From the NCBI RefSeq assembly GCF_014651815.1, contig NZ_BMXP01000006.1:124001-188000 (forward strand): a stretch of 64,000 nucleotides of DNA. The letters are read 5' to 3'. This DNA is from Alteromonas halophila. GTDB lineage: Bacteria; Pseudomonadota; Gammaproteobacteria; Enterobacterales; Alteromonadaceae. Numbering within the stretch: position 1 is the first letter of the stretch; each line of letters begins with the position of its first letter. Position numbers and translations under genes: made by a program. Below the pieces are notes generated by a model. That model made no database searches. It was given only the letters and a program-made list of their open reading frames with translations, and was not told the DNA's origin. Shown here piece after piece: positions 48,192 through 56,122 of this stretch.

Positions 48192-49031
48192 TTAACGGGG
48201 CGTAGCCTGCTGAGCAATAAAGCTGTCGATAATGCTTTTCAGACTTTCTCGCCTTACTGACTTCATGGTATGCAAATAAACGTTGATCACTGCGTCTTCC
48301 AGTGTACAAATATGCCTGAGATCGTCGCTCCCGTCAGAATGCGCCTTACACGCTTCCGGCAGCACGACAAAGCCGCCTTCTTTACGCAGCGTCGCCAGCG
48401 CCAGATGCAACGAATTCGTTCTGAGTTTGGCTTCCTTTAACTGAGGCTGGTTTGTTAGCAACACATCTCTGGCCCGGGCGCCCCAGTCAATTGCAATGAA
48501 TTCGTCGCTGGTAGCCTCCCCATTGCGGTCAACCGCATACAGCGCAAGGGGGGAAGAAAGCACAACATGGCTGTCTACTTCTTCTGATTTAAGCGGCTCA
48601 CTGGAAAAGGCCAGATCAATAACACGCTCATGCAGTTGACGTGATAACGCCTCCAGCGTCAGGACTTCGGCTTTGACTGACCAGTCCGGAAAGTGCTGAT
48701 GAAGATGGGTCAGTGAATCAGAAAGCAACAATTCACTGGCGACCTGTGTCGCGCCAACCATGACCTGCTCTGATGAGGTGTCAAGCAGTTCCTGGCGAGC
48801 CAGTTGCAGGGTAGAACACAACTGCTTTGCGAAAGGTAACAGCTTTTCGCCGGATTGCGTGAGCTGAATGCTATTACGCTGACGAACGAATAACGTAGTG
48901 TGAAAGTATTCTTCGAGCAACTTAATGCGGGCACTTACCGCGGACTGCGTAAGATAGAGGTTCTCAGCCGCTTTGCCGAAATGTCGGGTATTAACGACTT
49001 CAATAAAGGTAGTTAAAAAACGAATGTCCAT
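48192..49031 (-). CDS. hdfR: LysR-family regulator, HdfR type
   Basis: 279 residues. The helix-turn-helix (TRHFGKAAENLYLTQSAVSARIKLLEEYFHTTLFVRQRNSIQLT) and length match HdfR, the repressor of flhDC in enterobacteria. The maoP gene follows on the other strand, as in E. coli and relatives, which supports the name. A nested palindrome (49037-49075) lies just upstream of its ATG and may be its operator. Target genes in this organism are not known. Confidence 0.85.
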   Translation of the reverse strand: MDIRFLTTFIEVVNTRHFGKAAENLYLTQSAVSARIKLLEEYFHTTLFVRQRNSIQLTQSGEKLLPFAKQLCSTLQLARQELLDTSSEQVMVGATQVASELLLSDSLTHLHQHFPDWSVKAEVLTLEALSRQLHERVIDLAFSSEPLKSEEVDSHVVLSSPLALYAVDRNGEATSDEFIAIDWGARARDVLLTNQPQLKEAKLRTNSLHLALATLRKEGGFVVLPEACKAHSDGSDDLRHICTLEDAVINVYLHTMKSVRRESLKSIIDSFIAQQATPR

Positions 49032-49036
49032 TTGCT

Positions 49037-49075
49037 TGTGACAATAGATAACGTCAGTGACGTTAAGCTGTCACA
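49037..49075. promoter_or_regulatory. Nested 39-bp palindrome upstream of hdfR
   Basis: A perfect 17-base palindrome TAACGTCA-G-TGACGTTA (49049-49065) sits inside an outer pair TGTGACA (49037-49043) and TGTCACA (49069-49075) with almost the same centre. It ends five bases before the hdfR ATG. Likely a protein-binding site: an HdfR operator, or a site related to the maoP system. Confidence 0.6.
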
Positions 49076-49255
49076 GTTTGGCAGGCAAGTAAATTAAAAA
49101 CACGCCGGGAGCGGCAGAAACCACGCGCTTCATAGCTCACAAACGTTCACCACTAGTGATTTGAGCGCGGGGAACCTAGACCATTGCCTGCGCCCCCTGC
49201 CTTATAAGTGTGCACTCAGGTTTCGCTGGCTGACGATGCACGTTTTCACGTCGTC

Positions 49256-49417
49256 TTAATCTTCCTGGTAAATACGGCGCTGCTTTTCGCGACGCTGATG
49301 GTCGCGTTTTTGTTGTGCCTTTACTGCATGACGACGCTTAGAAGTGCTTTTCCTAGCACGGCTATCGTCATCGTCTACCGAGTCCCATTCACGCTGGTAA
49401 CGATAGTCTTTACTCAT
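49256..49417 (-). CDS. Small basic hydrophilic protein, unknown
   Basis: 53 residues from the ATG at 49417 (longer frame to 49447 possible). Very hydrophilic: an acidic DDDDSR patch followed by a Lys/Arg/Gln-rich tail (KRRHAVKAQQKRDHQRREKQRR). No signal or membrane span; probably disordered or nucleic-acid binding. Family not recognised. It lies between hdfR and maoP, where E. coli has no gene. The Shine-Dalgarno site (GAGA) is weak, so it is only moderately sure. Confidence 0.45.
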   Translation of the reverse strand: MSKDYRYQREWDSVDDDDSRARKSTSKRRHAVKAQQKRDHQRREKQRRIYQED

Positions 49418-49733
49418 TTCAGTCTCGAAGTGATTGCCACCAGTCAATTATCAGTCCCCATAAAAAAAATGAAAATGAATATTTATGCTGGTCACGATAA
49501 AAATTTTTTTATCTGTCATATAAACTAATGCAGGTTATTACCCGGCAGGTGACCCTGAAGCAGGGCCAGAATCGCTCAACTTAGCGACTGATTTACAAGA
49601 CTAATTACGGTGCTGTGCGCGATCTCAAAGTGTTCAAAATTTTTTATGGATAAGAAAAAAAAGATTTGTTTTAACTTTCTCTTTATTTGGCTTAAAAGTC
49701 TCCGTGAATTAACCACCACAGATGAGAACGCTC

Positions 49734-50090
49734 ATGGCTACACTATCAATCCGGGTACCGCAAAAAGTATTTAGTGATCGTGTTAAATTTCCTTACGGTT
49801 TTCGTAAGTCCGGTGATTTCAGCATTGTTGAAGCCGACTTACTGTCTCAGTTCGGGCATACCCTGTTAGCGCTCGAGTCGGGTCAGTTAACACCTGAAAA
49901 TGACGACGAGATACACTTTGTCGACTTTATTCATGGGCAGACTGAGGCTGGTAACAGTCTTGAAAAAGCGTGGCAAAAGTACGTCCGTCTGGCGCGTGGA
50001 AAGAAGCATTTTTACACGCTGCATAGCTCTGCCAGTAACCAGTCAGAGTATGACGAAGACTTAAGTGACGAAGAGTTTGACGTCGCCTGA
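49734..50090 (+). CDS. maoP: MaoP/YifE family protein (DUF413)
   Basis: 118 residues from the ATG at 49734, chosen over 49722 because GAG lies 7 bases before it. The family core FPYGFRKSGDFSIVEADLLSQFG and EKAWQKYVRLARGKKHFYTLHS matches YifE/MaoP of E. coli, followed by an acidic tail. MaoP works with the cis site maoS to organise the Ori macrodomain. The hdfR neighbour is conserved, so the pair is likely orthologous. This also hints at a position in the origin half of the chromosome. Confidence 0.85.
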   Translation: MATLSIRVPQKVFSDRVKFPYGFRKSGDFSIVEADLLSQFGHTLLALESGQLTPENDDEIHFVDFIHGQTEAGNSLEKAWQKYVRLARGKKHFYTLHSSASNQSEYDEDLSDEEFDVA

Positions 50091-50116
50091 GCGAACACGC
50101 CCGCCTCCGCATCCTG

Positions 50117-50144
50117 ACGGGCCGGCAAACTGCCAGCCCGTTTT
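50117..50144 (+). terminator. Rho-independent terminator after maoP
   Basis: ACGGGC-C-GGCA and TGCC-A-GCCCGT form an interrupted 10-bp stem with a 3-base loop, followed by TTTTG. It starts 27 bases after the maoP stop. The remaining 277 bases to the PRC-barrel gene show no further gene or clear motif. Confidence 0.7.
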
Positions 50145-50421
50145 GTAACTGATCCAAGCCCGCCTTATTACCGAACTGATTGATATATGTTGCTATTTAT
50201 GAATAAACCACTAATGGCAACTACACTTACAGAAGTGTGAGAGTCATTCTTTACACATGGCCGAAGCGTAATACCGGCTTACACCGATGTCTTTGTTGTC
50301 ATCGCAAATGTTTTTCCGTGTAGCCGCCGCCCCTTTTGCGCCTTATCACGTGACTTTCACCGCTTACGATGTGGGTACTTTGCCCATATCCCTTGACAGT
50401 TCAGGGAACAGGAGAGCCGCC

Positions 50422-51156
50422 ATGCTGGTATCGTTTAAACAGTTAAAACACTTTTCTATCCATGCCACCGATGGCGATATCGGTGGCTGTCGGGATTTAC
50501 TCTTTGATGATCAGGATTTTGTTGTCCGCTATCTGGTGGCCGATACCAATACCTGGTTACCGTTAAGTCGCAAAGTGGTTATATCACCTATTTCGGTGAC
50601 CGAGCTGGACCTTGATGGCGAAAGTGTGCATGTATCCATGACCGCTGAGACGTTGCAGCAAAGTCCTTCCATTGACGAGCATAAGCCGGTTTCCCGCGAG
50701 TACGAAGAAACGCTGTTTCAGTATTTTGGCTACGGGTATTACTGGATCGGGCCAGGTGCCTGGGGTGATTTTGCACACCCGGGTGAGCTGGCCGACGGCG
50801 GTGCCGGTGAACAGGAGCCGGAATCCGATACGCCAAAGCCCGAAAATCACCTGCGCGCCTGCGGCGAGATCAACGGCTATGATGTGCAGACCAGCGATGG
50901 CGACCTCGGCCACGTTTGCGATTTCGTTTTTGATACCACCGACTGGGCGTTGCGGTTGGTTGTGATTGATACCCGCAACTGGTTACCCGGCGGCAAAAAG
51001 GTGGTTGTCACGCCAACGGCATTGCGTGTCATCGACTGGTCCAGTCACAAGGTCGATGTTGCGATGGATCAGAATACGCTGCAAAACCAGCCTGAATTTG
51101 ATGCCGGCCGCCTCGCCGAAGAGGGATATCTACAATCACTTATCGAAAAGGCCTGA
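50422..51156 (+). CDS. Double PRC-barrel domain protein
   Basis: 244 residues from the ATG at 50422, set by AGGAG at 50410-50414; the longer frame to 50287 is unsupported. Two PRC-barrel repeats: residues about 5-80 (ATDGDIGGCRDLLFDDQDFVVRYLVADT) and about 150-225 (TSDGDLGHVCDFVFDTTDWALRLVVIDT), each followed by a NWLP/TWLP...KVV strand. A linker with Gly/Trp and acidic stretch separates them. PRC-barrels bind RNA or protein partners; the role here is unknown, perhaps stress related. fumC follows after 3 bases. Confidence 0.87.
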   Translation: MLVSFKQLKHFSIHATDGDIGGCRDLLFDDQDFVVRYLVADTNTWLPLSRKVVISPISVTELDLDGESVHVSMTAETLQQSPSIDEHKPVSREYEETLFQYFGYGYYWIGPGAWGDFAHPGELADGGAGEQEPESDTPKPENHLRACGEINGYDVQTSDGDLGHVCDFVFDTTDWALRLVVIDTRNWLPGGKKVVVTPTALRVIDWSSHKVDVAMDQNTLQNQPEFDAGRLAEEGYLQSLIEKA

Positions 51157-51159
51157 TAT

Positions 51160-52476
51160 ATGACACAAACGTATTATCAGAAACAGACAGCACTGGCAGT
51201 CGATAATTTCAGTATCAGTAACACGCCATTACCACCGCAGTTTATACAGGCGCTGGCTTACATCAAAGCCGCGTGTGCCACAGTTAATCACGAACTGGGA
51301 CTGCTCGATAAAGACAAGTCGGAAGCGATTTGGCAGGTTGCAACAGATATTGGCCAGGGAGAGTATGCCGATCAGTTTCCGGTCGATGTGTTCCAGACGG
51401 GCTCCGGCACCAGCACCAATATGAATGCCAATGAGGTCATTGCTACGCTTGCCAGCAAAGCAAGCGGACTGGACATTCATCCCAATGACGATGTCAATAT
51501 GGGCCAGAGCTCCAATGATGTTATTCCGACTGCACTGCATGTGAGCGCGCAGCTTGCCTCATCCGGTACGTTACAACCTGCCCTGACGCGTCTGGCGGAT
51601 GTGTTGAAAGAAAAAATGGAGGCGTTCGACGCGGTCATTAAAACCGGGCGAACGCATCTTATGGATGCAATGCCGGTAAAACTGTCGCAGGAAATGTCGG
51701 GCTGGCGCTCACAGATTCTGCACTGCCAGCAGCGACTGGAAGATACACAAAAGCGCCTGTGCCGTCTGGCCATCGGCGGCACAGCAGTAGGAACGGGCAT
51801 CAACACCCATCCGGAGTTTGGCGCCCGGGTGGCGAACGCCTTGTCACAACAGCTGGGACAGACCTTTCTGGTGACAGATAATCACTTTGCGTCGATTTCC
51901 GCCCAGGATACTGCGGTGGAGTACTCTGGGCAGTTGTCCGTTGTTGCCGTTGCACTGATGAAAATTAGCAACGATTTACGCTGGATGAACAGCGGTCCGC
52001 TTGCCGGACTTGGTGAAATAGCCCTGACTAAACTGCAGGCGGGCAGCAGTATTATGCCGGGTAAGGTTAATCCGGTTATCCCTGAGGCTGTGGCCATGGC
52101 CTGCGCACAGGTTATGGGCAACCACACCACTGTCACAGTCGCCGGTCAATCGGGTAATTTTCAGCTGAATGTCATGCTTCCTGTCATTGCTCAGAATGTA
52201 TTAAGTAGTGTGTCGTTGCTGTCAAACAGCTGTGACCACCTGTCGGAAAAAGCGTTGAGCGACATGCAGGTTAATCATGACAAACTTGAAGAAGTGCTGG
52301 CTAAAAACCCGATTCTGGTGACGGCGCTTAATCAGAAAATTGGTTACGAGGCAGGCACTAAAATTGCCCAGCGCGCCTATGAAGAAAAGCGCGATATTAT
52401 TGATATTGCCCGGGAAATGACAGATTTGGATGAGAAAGAGTTAAAGGGGTTGCTTGACCCGGCGAAGCTGGTCTGA
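51160..52476 (+). CDS. fumC: Class II fumarate hydratase
   Basis: 438 residues. TGSGTSTNMNANEVIA, the active-site GRTHLMDAMP and the signature GSSIMPGKVNPVIPEA define the fumarase/aspartase superfamily. FumC-type residues and the oxygen-stable, iron-free class point to fumarase C, interconverting fumarate and malate in the TCA cycle. The N-terminus is shorter than in E. coli FumC (467), so an aspartase-like relative cannot be fully excluded. It is cotranscribed with the PRC-barrel gene. Confidence 0.88.
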   Translation: MTQTYYQKQTALAVDNFSISNTPLPPQFIQALAYIKAACATVNHELGLLDKDKSEAIWQVATDIGQGEYADQFPVDVFQTGSGTSTNMNANEVIATLASKASGLDIHPNDDVNMGQSSNDVIPTALHVSAQLASSGTLQPALTRLADVLKEKMEAFDAVIKTGRTHLMDAMPVKLSQEMSGWRSQILHCQQRLEDTQKRLCRLAIGGTAVGTGINTHPEFGARVANALSQQLGQTFLVTDNHFASISAQDTAVEYSGQLSVVAVALMKISNDLRWMNSGPLAGLGEIALTKLQAGSSIMPGKVNPVIPEAVAMACAQVMGNHTTVTVAGQSGNFQLNVMLPVIAQNVLSSVSLLSNSCDHLSEKALSDMQVNHDKLEEVLAKNPILVTALNQKIGYEAGTKIAQRAYEEKRDIIDIAREMTDLDEKELKGLLDPAKLV

Positions 52477-52489
52477 GCGCGCCTGTGAC

Positions 52490-52798
52490 TTAACGATCTG
52501 AGCAGAAAAAACGGTACAGCAACCCAATGGTTTCCCTGATACGGTCATCGGCAAGCCGGTAATAAATGGTTTGCCCTTCGCGGCGGGTTGCAACCAGTGA
52601 AGCATCACGCAATATGGCCAGATGCTGAGATAAAACCGGTTGTGTAACAGGAATAAACGTCAGCATGGTCGTGACTGACAGCTCCTCTTCCAGCAATGAG
52701 CAAAGTACCATTAACCGGGTTTTATTTGCCAGTAACTTTAAATATTGTTCGGCGTCACTGGCGTGTGCCAGCATCGTATCCTGCTCAATGTTGACCAT
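52490..52798 (-). CDS. ArsR-family repressor with two conserved cysteines (persulfide-sensor type)
   Basis: 102 residues from the ATG at 52798 (the frame continues upstream but the family starts here). Winged helix: TQPVLSQHLAILRDASLV with wing RREGQTIYYRL. A Cys in RLMVLCSLLEEE (helix 2) and one near the end (YRFFCSDR) occupy the positions used by BigR, SqrR and YgaV to sense persulfides by forming a tetrasulfide or disulfide. The divergent rhodanese gene is a fitting target. The metal motif of ArsR/SmtB is absent. Confidence 0.82.
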   Translation of the reverse strand: MVNIEQDTMLAHASDAEQYLKLLANKTRLMVLCSLLEEELSVTTMLTFIPVTQPVLSQHLAILRDASLVATRREGQTIYYRLADDRIRETIGLLYRFFCSDR

Positions 52799-52862
52799 GG
52801 TTATGTTTCGCTCACTTGTAGAGAAGATGTGCCAGGCAGCTACCCTGAATGGTTTGTACCGG

Positions 52863-52902
52863 GCGCTGTATTGTTCCACAACTTACAGCTGTACTACAGC
52901 GC
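52863..52902. promoter_or_regulatory. Operator-like repeat array between arsR-type and rhodanese genes
   Basis: GCGCTGTA (52863-52870) and TACAGCGC (52895-52902) form an inverted repeat, and the palindrome TACAGCTGTA (52884-52893) lies between. Together they give four TGTA/TACA half-sites in 40 bases, just upstream of an AT-rich stretch (CATAAT) that could be the -10 of the rhodanese gene. Confidence 0.5.
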
Positions 52903-52949
52903 TATTACATAATTAATTGCACAGTCTGCAGTCTAACTCAGGAGACCCT

Positions 52950-53306
52950 ATGCTACTTACAATTTCACAGCGCCTGGAGCGCATACCTTACCCGATTCGC
53001 ACTGTAACAGCAGAAGAAGCGAACACGGAGTGCCAGCAAAACGGCGGGGACATCATCGATGTTCGTGAAGCGGCAGAACGGGAAAATGACCCCATCGATG
53101 GCTCTATTCACATCCCGCGGGGCGTCCTGGAGATGCAGGCTCTTGAAAAATTCAAACAGGCCGAACAGCCGCTGTACATTCACTGCGCATCCGGTGCGCG
53201 GGCACAACTGGCCGCTGAACAGCTTATCGCGATGGGTTATCAGAATGTCTCGGCAATATCCTGCGCGTTACCGGCGGTCAAAGACGCACTTAACCAGCAA
53301 GGGTAA
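52950..53306 (+). CDS. Rhodanese-like domain protein
   Basis: 118 residues from the ATG at 52950 after CAGGAGA. Single rhodanese fold: DIIDVREAAERENDPIDGSIHIPRG and the active-site loop HCASGARAQLAAEQL with the catalytic Cys. Single-domain rhodaneses move sulfane sulfur between thiols or to cyanide or sulfite. Divergent from the ArsR-type gene, which probably represses it when sulfane sulfur is low. Cytoplasmic, no signal peptide. Confidence 0.9.
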   Translation: MLLTISQRLERIPYPIRTVTAEEANTECQQNGGDIIDVREAAERENDPIDGSIHIPRGVLEMQALEKFKQAEQPLYIHCASGARAQLAAEQLIAMGYQNVSAISCALPAVKDALNQQG

Positions 53307-53463
53307 TAAAGTCCCGGGAGCTCTGGTCATAGCGTGACAGACGGCAGGGTCAGCGTGATTCCTAACCGAATGTCAGTATTTGGCCAGCCGCTACTACTAT
53401 ACTATTTTATCGAACACTGAATCCGCTATACTGGCGCTATCATTCTACAAAACGGACACCTTG

Positions 53464-54414
53464 ATGCTAAAAGCAACCTTAGAGCAGTGGCGCATGTTCA
53501 AGGCAGTTGCAGATGCGGGCGGATTTAATCAGGCTGCTGAGCAGGTGCATAAAAGCCAGTCCAGCGTTCACCATGCCGTGCAAAAACTTGAAAATGCGTT
53601 AGGTGTTCCGCTGTTTGAAAGTGAAGGCAGACGCATCAAACTTACCGGCCCCGGAGAGCTAATGCTGCGCCGCGCCAACTTTCTGTTAAATGAAGCACAG
53701 AAAACTGAGGCGGTGGCGCACAGCATGCAATCCGGCGCTGAAACCGTATTGCGCGTAGCCGTTGATATTATCTTTCCCTCTGAAGTGCTGTATGCCGTTT
53801 TAGATAAAGTATCAGAAGACTTTCCCCTGTTGCGCATTGAAGTTGAAGAAGCTGTACTGAGTGGCGCCAACTCACTGCTTAAAGCCGGAAATGTCGATCT
53901 GGCTATCTCTGCCCTTCCCATTTCTGAAGGGGGCCAGCAAGAGGATGCGGGTAATGGGTTTAGCGAAGATCTTTGTCAGATTGGCTTTATTGCGGCTGCC
54001 CACCCAGAGCATCCACTGCATCAGTTAGGCAGGCCCCTGCACACTGATGATCTTAAAGCTCACCGCCAAATCGTTGTCAGAGACTCATCAACAGAACGCA
54101 AAACTGACTATGGCTGGCTGGGCGCGGAGCAACGCTGGACCGTCAGTCACATTCGCACGTCCATCGATATCATCTGTAAAGGGCTGGGCTTCGCCTGGCT
54201 GCCACTGGCCATGATTGAGCCCTATATAAATGCTGGCCAGTTAAAGCCTTTACCTATGGAAAGTGGCGGCTGCAGGAACGCCATGCTCTACCTGAATTTC
54301 GAGGACGGGGATTGTCTGGGCCCCGCCGCCCGTACATTTATTGGCGAGCTGCGTTACCGCACGATGGCACTGCCTACCGCAGAATCTATTGATTCATCAC
54401 TAACCAAGACATAG
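53464..54414 (+). CDS. LysR-family transcriptional regulator
   Basis: 316 residues from the ATG at 53464. The LysR helix-turn-helix is clear (AGGFNQAAEQVHKSQSSVHHAVQKLENALGVPLFE), followed by the periplasmic-binding-protein-like effector domain. CGCTATACT at 53424-53432 is a plausible extended -10. The effector and targets are unknown. It precedes the two-component cluster on the same strand by 127 bases and is separated from it by a palindrome, so it may or may not regulate it. Confidence 0.9.
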   Translation: MLKATLEQWRMFKAVADAGGFNQAAEQVHKSQSSVHHAVQKLENALGVPLFESEGRRIKLTGPGELMLRRANFLLNEAQKTEAVAHSMQSGAETVLRVAVDIIFPSEVLYAVLDKVSEDFPLLRIEVEEAVLSGANSLLKAGNVDLAISALPISEGGQQEDAGNGFSEDLCQIGFIAAAHPEHPLHQLGRPLHTDDLKAHRQIVVRDSSTERKTDYGWLGAEQRWTVSHIRTSIDIICKGLGFAWLPLAMIEPYINAGQLKPLPMESGGCRNAMLYLNFEDGDCLGPAARTFIGELRYRTMALPTAESIDSSLTKT

Positions 54415-54442
54415 CGCTACCGTCTGCTGCCAGACAGCCTTT

Positions 54443-54457
54443 GGCCAAATTTTGGCC
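54443..54457. promoter_or_regulatory. Palindrome upstream of the NtrC-type gene
   Basis: GGCCAAA-T-TTTGGCC is a perfect 15-base palindrome about 90 bases before the GTG of the response regulator. A GTCTG/CAGAC hairpin lies just before it (54422-54435), so part of this may be the LysR gene's terminator. An operator role is equally possible. Confidence 0.4.
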
Positions 54458-54541
54458 GGGCAGTATGAATCAATTGATCCAGTTGCTGTAACCTGGGGTA
54501 CACTTAGAGCTGAAAGATTACAAAATTTTAAAGGACGATGA

Positions 54542-55879
54542 GTGTTAACAGTATTACTTGTTGACGACGACCCCGAGTTTACGGACGTTGCATGCACAAT
54601 TATTGAATTTCTTGGGCATGAGGTCCTGACGGCCGCAAACCTTGCGGAAGCCAGAGACTGGCTCAAAAAAGAAACTTTCGATCATATCCTGCTGGACTTT
54701 ATGCTGCCGGATGGCAGTGGCGCACACCTGTTCGACGAACTGGAATTGTTAGCCAAACGACCTCGCGTCACTTTGATCACCGGTCATCCTTCGGTCAGAG
54801 GGATCATTAAAGATCTTTGCGGTCCCAATATCGACTACCTTGTCAAGCCCATTCAGCGCGAGGAAATCGAAGCTGTGCTGTCGGGCAAAAAAGACGGCAA
54901 AGCCAGTGAAGAAGAACCGCCTGCCATCACCCGGCATTTCGAGCATCTGATTGGTGAGTCAGCGCCTATGCAGGAGCTGTATAAACTGATTGAGCGTGTC
55001 AGTAAAACCAGTGCCAACGTCATGCTGTTAGGCGAAAGTGGGGTTGGTAAAGAGGTGGTCGCTGCGGCAATTCACCAGGCATCGGATGTAGAAGGCCCGT
55101 ACATCGCAACTAACTGCGGTGCGTTTTCAAAAGAACTGATCGGCAGCGAGCTTTTTGGTCATGAAAAAGGCGCGTTCACCGGCGCGGTTGGTCGCAAGGA
55201 CGGGGTATTTGAGCAGGCTGAAGGCGGCACTCTGTTTTTGGATGAGATCACAGAGATGCCCATCGACATGCAGCCAAATTTGCTGCGGGTACTTGAAAAT
55301 AAAGTGGTCATTCGCGTCGGCGGCAGTAAAACCATCCCGGTGAATTGCCGGGTCGTGTCTGCAACGAACCGTAATATGGAAGAAATCGCGCAGAGCAAAG
55401 TTTTACGCGAAGACATTTACTTCCGGCTTGCTGTTTTCCCTATCACCATCCCTACTCTGCGTGAACGCAAAGAAGACATCCCGTTGCTTGCCACACACTT
55501 TATTAACGAGCTGAACGCAGAGAACGGTACCGGGTTCATGTGGCAGGATACACAGTTAGAAACATTGCAGGCTTATGACTGGCCCGGTAATGTGCGCGAA
55601 CTGCGGCATTTTGTGCACCGTGCGGCCATTATGAGCGACCCCGAAAAATCTAACATTGAATTGCCGAAGTCCATCGAGTCACCGTTTGCCAAGAAGCAAA
55701 GCACGACGCCTGCCCTGCAGGCAGGAAGAACCATCGAGGATGTAGAAAAAGAACTTATTTTCGCCACCCTGGAAAAAGTGAACGGCAACAAAACGATGGC
55801 TGCAGAAATGCTGGGGATCAGTACCAAAACGCTGTACAACCGTCTGCACGCCTATGGCGAAATCAGTAAAGACGACTAG
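54542..55879 (+). CDS. Sigma-54-dependent response regulator (NtrC family)
   Basis: 445 residues from a GTG at 54542, with AAGGA about 7 bases upstream. Receiver domain 1-115 with acidic pocket DDDPE and phospho-Asp in LLDFMLPDGSG; AAA+ domain about 135-360 with LGESGVGKE, the sigma-54 contact loop GAFTGA and LFLDEITEMP; Fis-type HTH at the end (GNKTMAAEMLGISTKTLYNRL). It activates sigma-54 promoters when phosphorylated. First gene of the two-component cluster; its kinase is probably one of the two encoded downstream. Confidence 0.95.
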   Translation: MLTVLLVDDDPEFTDVACTIIEFLGHEVLTAANLAEARDWLKKETFDHILLDFMLPDGSGAHLFDELELLAKRPRVTLITGHPSVRGIIKDLCGPNIDYLVKPIQREEIEAVLSGKKDGKASEEEPPAITRHFEHLIGESAPMQELYKLIERVSKTSANVMLLGESGVGKEVVAAAIHQASDVEGPYIATNCGAFSKELIGSELFGHEKGAFTGAVGRKDGVFEQAEGGTLFLDEITEMPIDMQPNLLRVLENKVVIRVGGSKTIPVNCRVVSATNRNMEEIAQSKVLREDIYFRLAVFPITIPTLRERKEDIPLLATHFINELNAENGTGFMWQDTQLETLQAYDWPGNVRELRHFVHRAAIMSDPEKSNIELPKSIESPFAKKQSTTPALQAGRTIEDVEKELIFATLEKVNGNKTMAAEMLGISTKTLYNRLHAYGEISKDD

Positions 55880-55892
55880 CGGAAGTATGTGA

Positions 55893-56117
55893 ATGACTGA
55901 ATCTGAATTAAGCGAGCTGGCGAAACATATTCACGATGCCAGAAAACCACTGAACCGCATTTCGATGCAGGCTGAGCTGGTAAAAATGGCCCTCAATGGT
56001 GATGTCCCAACTGACAAAGCCATTGATGCGCTGGACAAAATCATTACGAGTACAAAAGATTGCAGTGACGCCCTTACCGGGCTAATGTCTGCGTTGTCAG
56101 AATCCCCTTCGGAATAA
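55893..56117 (+). CDS. Stand-alone DHp-like (HisKA) small protein
   Basis: 74 residues, 13 bases after the NtrC-type gene. The sequence AKHIHDARKPLNRISMQAELV resembles the H-box helix of histidine kinases (H-[ED]-x-R-x-PL-x-x-I), and AIDALDKIITSTKDCSDALTGLMSAL resembles the second DHp helix. No ATP-binding domain follows; the next gene begins a full kinase. It may be a phosphotransfer or docking protein that links kinases to the NtrC-type regulator. His13 would be the phospho-acceptor. I know no named family for this exact form. Confidence 0.7.
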   Translation: MTESELSELAKHIHDARKPLNRISMQAELVKMALNGDVPTDKAIDALDKIITSTKDCSDALTGLMSALSESPSE

Positions 56118-56122
56118 ATTAC

